A stretch of DNA of 29,900 nucleotides, taken from Ornithoclostridium faecigallinarum (GTDB lineage Bacteria > Bacillota > Clostridia > Christensenellales > UBA3700). The position numbers and the translations under genes are program-made. Each line of letters begins with the position of its first letter. Within the stretch, counting starts at the first letter, position 1. The DNA lies in the NCBI GenBank assembly GCA_018713665.1, contig DVOI01000035.1, positions 1 to 29,900 on the forward strand, given 5' to 3'. The notes beneath the pieces were generated by a model. The model made no database searches, was not told the origin of the DNA, and was given only the letters and a program-made list of their open reading frames with translations. Below are positions 29,146 through 29,900 of this stretch, in pieces.

Positions 29146-29900
29146 CTATGCGATCCCGAAGAACTTTTCAAAGAAATTCAAGAGCCGCTGTATGATACCT
29201 TCCTTTTTCTTTGCTCTTTCTCCGCCGAATCTTGAGATTGGCGGCATAATCTTATCGACATCTGTCCCCGACGTTTTCATAATGCCGTCTCTGAAAGACC
29301 TATCGACAAATTTTCTGGTTTCTTCGCTCTTTAATTTTTCCTCGGCAATTATTGTTGACAACTCTTTCTCTTTTTCCTTCGCTACGAATTCTTTCCATTC
29401 GAGCAACACATCTTCCACGTCATTGATCCCTTCGATAAAGGTTTCAATGAGTTTCTTCTTGCTACGCAATTCCAAACTGGAATCTACAGCCTTGTGTATG
29501 GATATGAGGATCTCTTTGTCCTGCATATGTCCGTCATGATACTTTTTGATCAACAACAAAATATAGTCGATATTCACTTCGATTTGTTTGATCAACTCTA
29601 TTTCAAATACTATATCGTCATTGATATCGACCTTGTCGCTTGTTTTACGCATTCTGCGCCAATCCTCATACAAGTCATTATAGCGACTCAAATAATCTTG
29701 CATTTCGCGTTGAGTCAAGATTTCTTTGCCTTCGAACTCGTCGAACGCAACGAGGATATTTCGCGTACGGAGAATCGTCCCGAACAAACCGATAAAATCT
29801 TTTTGCGCTTTTTCGCCGACAATTTGCGGTTCGCTCAAGGGATATTTGTCTTTCAATTCTTCAATCAATTGAACATAACCGACCTTATCGTCATAACCAT
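29146..29900 (-). CDS. hsdR: Type I restriction endonuclease subunit R, C-terminal part (cut by window edge)
   Basis: The frame is open to the window edge (the first complete codons read GYDDKVGYVQLIEEL), so this is the last about 250 residues of a longer protein; the apparent TTG start at 29868 is internal. The sequence matches the C-terminal domain of HsdR: 'EKAQKDFIGLFGTILRTRNIL', then helical Lys/Glu-rich segments, and the ending 'VDKIMPPISRFGGERAKKKEGIIQRLLNFFEKFFGIA', very typical of this family. HsdR supplies the nuclease and ATP-driven translocase of type I restriction systems; those domains lie outside the window. GC content is near 40%, well below the roughly 60% of neighbouring genes, suggesting acquisition. 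It converges on the tRNA-Arg gene. Confidence 0.88.
   Translation of the reverse strand, partial: GYDDKVGYVQLIEELKDKYPLSEPQIVGEKAQKDFIGLFGTILRTRNILVAFDEFEGKEILTQREMQDYLSRYNDLYEDWRRMRKTSDKVDINDDIVFEIELIKQIEVNIDYILLLIKKYHDGHMQDKEILISIHKAVDSSLELRSKKKLIETFIEGINDVEDVLLEWKEFVAKEKEKELSTIIAEEKLKSEETRKFVDRSFRDGIMKTSGTDVDKIMPPISRFGGERAKKKEGIIQRLLNFFEKFFGIA

Overview
The window looks like a piece of a high-GC Bacillota (Firmicutes) chromosome, most likely an anaerobic member of the Clostridia. The evidence is: consensus sigma-A promoters (TTGACA-17-TATAAT type), GGAGG ribosome-binding sites, the ecfA1-ecfA2-ecfT-truA-rplM-rpsI gene order known from Bacillus and relatives, and a single-chain pyruvate:ferredoxin oxidoreductase pointing to fermentative anaerobic metabolism. 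Several lipoproteins and a GH51 arabinofuranosidase would fit a gut or plant-fibre habitat. The genus cannot be named from sequence alone.

Layout. 1-119: intergenic DNA with a large nested inverted repeat. 120-3970 (minus): two-gene operon for a heterodimeric ABC exporter with one degenerate and one catalytic ATP site. 4157-5533 (minus): MATE efflux protein with its own promoter. 5679-10050 (minus): conserved block rpsI, rplM, truA, ecfT, ecfA2, ecfA1. The four upstream genes overlap end to end. The rplM-rpsI pair has its own promoter, whose -35 box contains the truA stop codon. 10242-13775 (plus): pyruvate:ferredoxin oxidoreductase, divergent from ecfA1. 14099-15950 (plus): MarR regulator plus a second MATE pump, behind a promoter carrying two identical palindromic operators. 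16105-20467 (minus): four-gene operon of MFS transporter, ComEC-like metallo-beta-lactamase protein, glutamate-5-kinase-like protein and hypoxanthine-type DNA glycosylase. 20605-23406 (minus): large lipoprotein with fibronectin-like and Glug-like repeats. 23742-24674 (minus): a predicted pseudokinase followed by a small XRE regulator. 24839-27154 (minus): cell-anchored GH51 alpha-L-arabinofuranosidase. 27305-28725 (plus): three tandem paralogues of a zinc-ribbon membrane protein. 28811-29003: imperfect 98-bp tandem repeat. 29039-29115: tRNA-Arg(CCT). 29146-29900 (minus): C-terminal part of a type I restriction HsdR subunit, AT-rich and cut by the window edge.

How the parts work together. The ECF module (two ATPases plus T component) powers vitamin uptake with S components encoded elsewhere. 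The ribosomal and tRNA-modification genes are housekeeping. Three efflux systems (ABC pair, MATE 1, MATE 2) sit within 16 kb, and at least one looks locally regulated by MarR. The GH51 enzyme and the MFS carrier suggest use of plant-derived sugars, though they are not in one operon. The HsdR fragment beside a tRNA gene, with clearly lower GC, looks like the edge of an acquired defence island.

No wholly new multi-gene system can be proven here. The best candidates for a second look are the pseudokinase-XRE pair, the tandem zinc-ribbon membrane proteins, the MarR twin operators, and the nested hairpin at the left edge.
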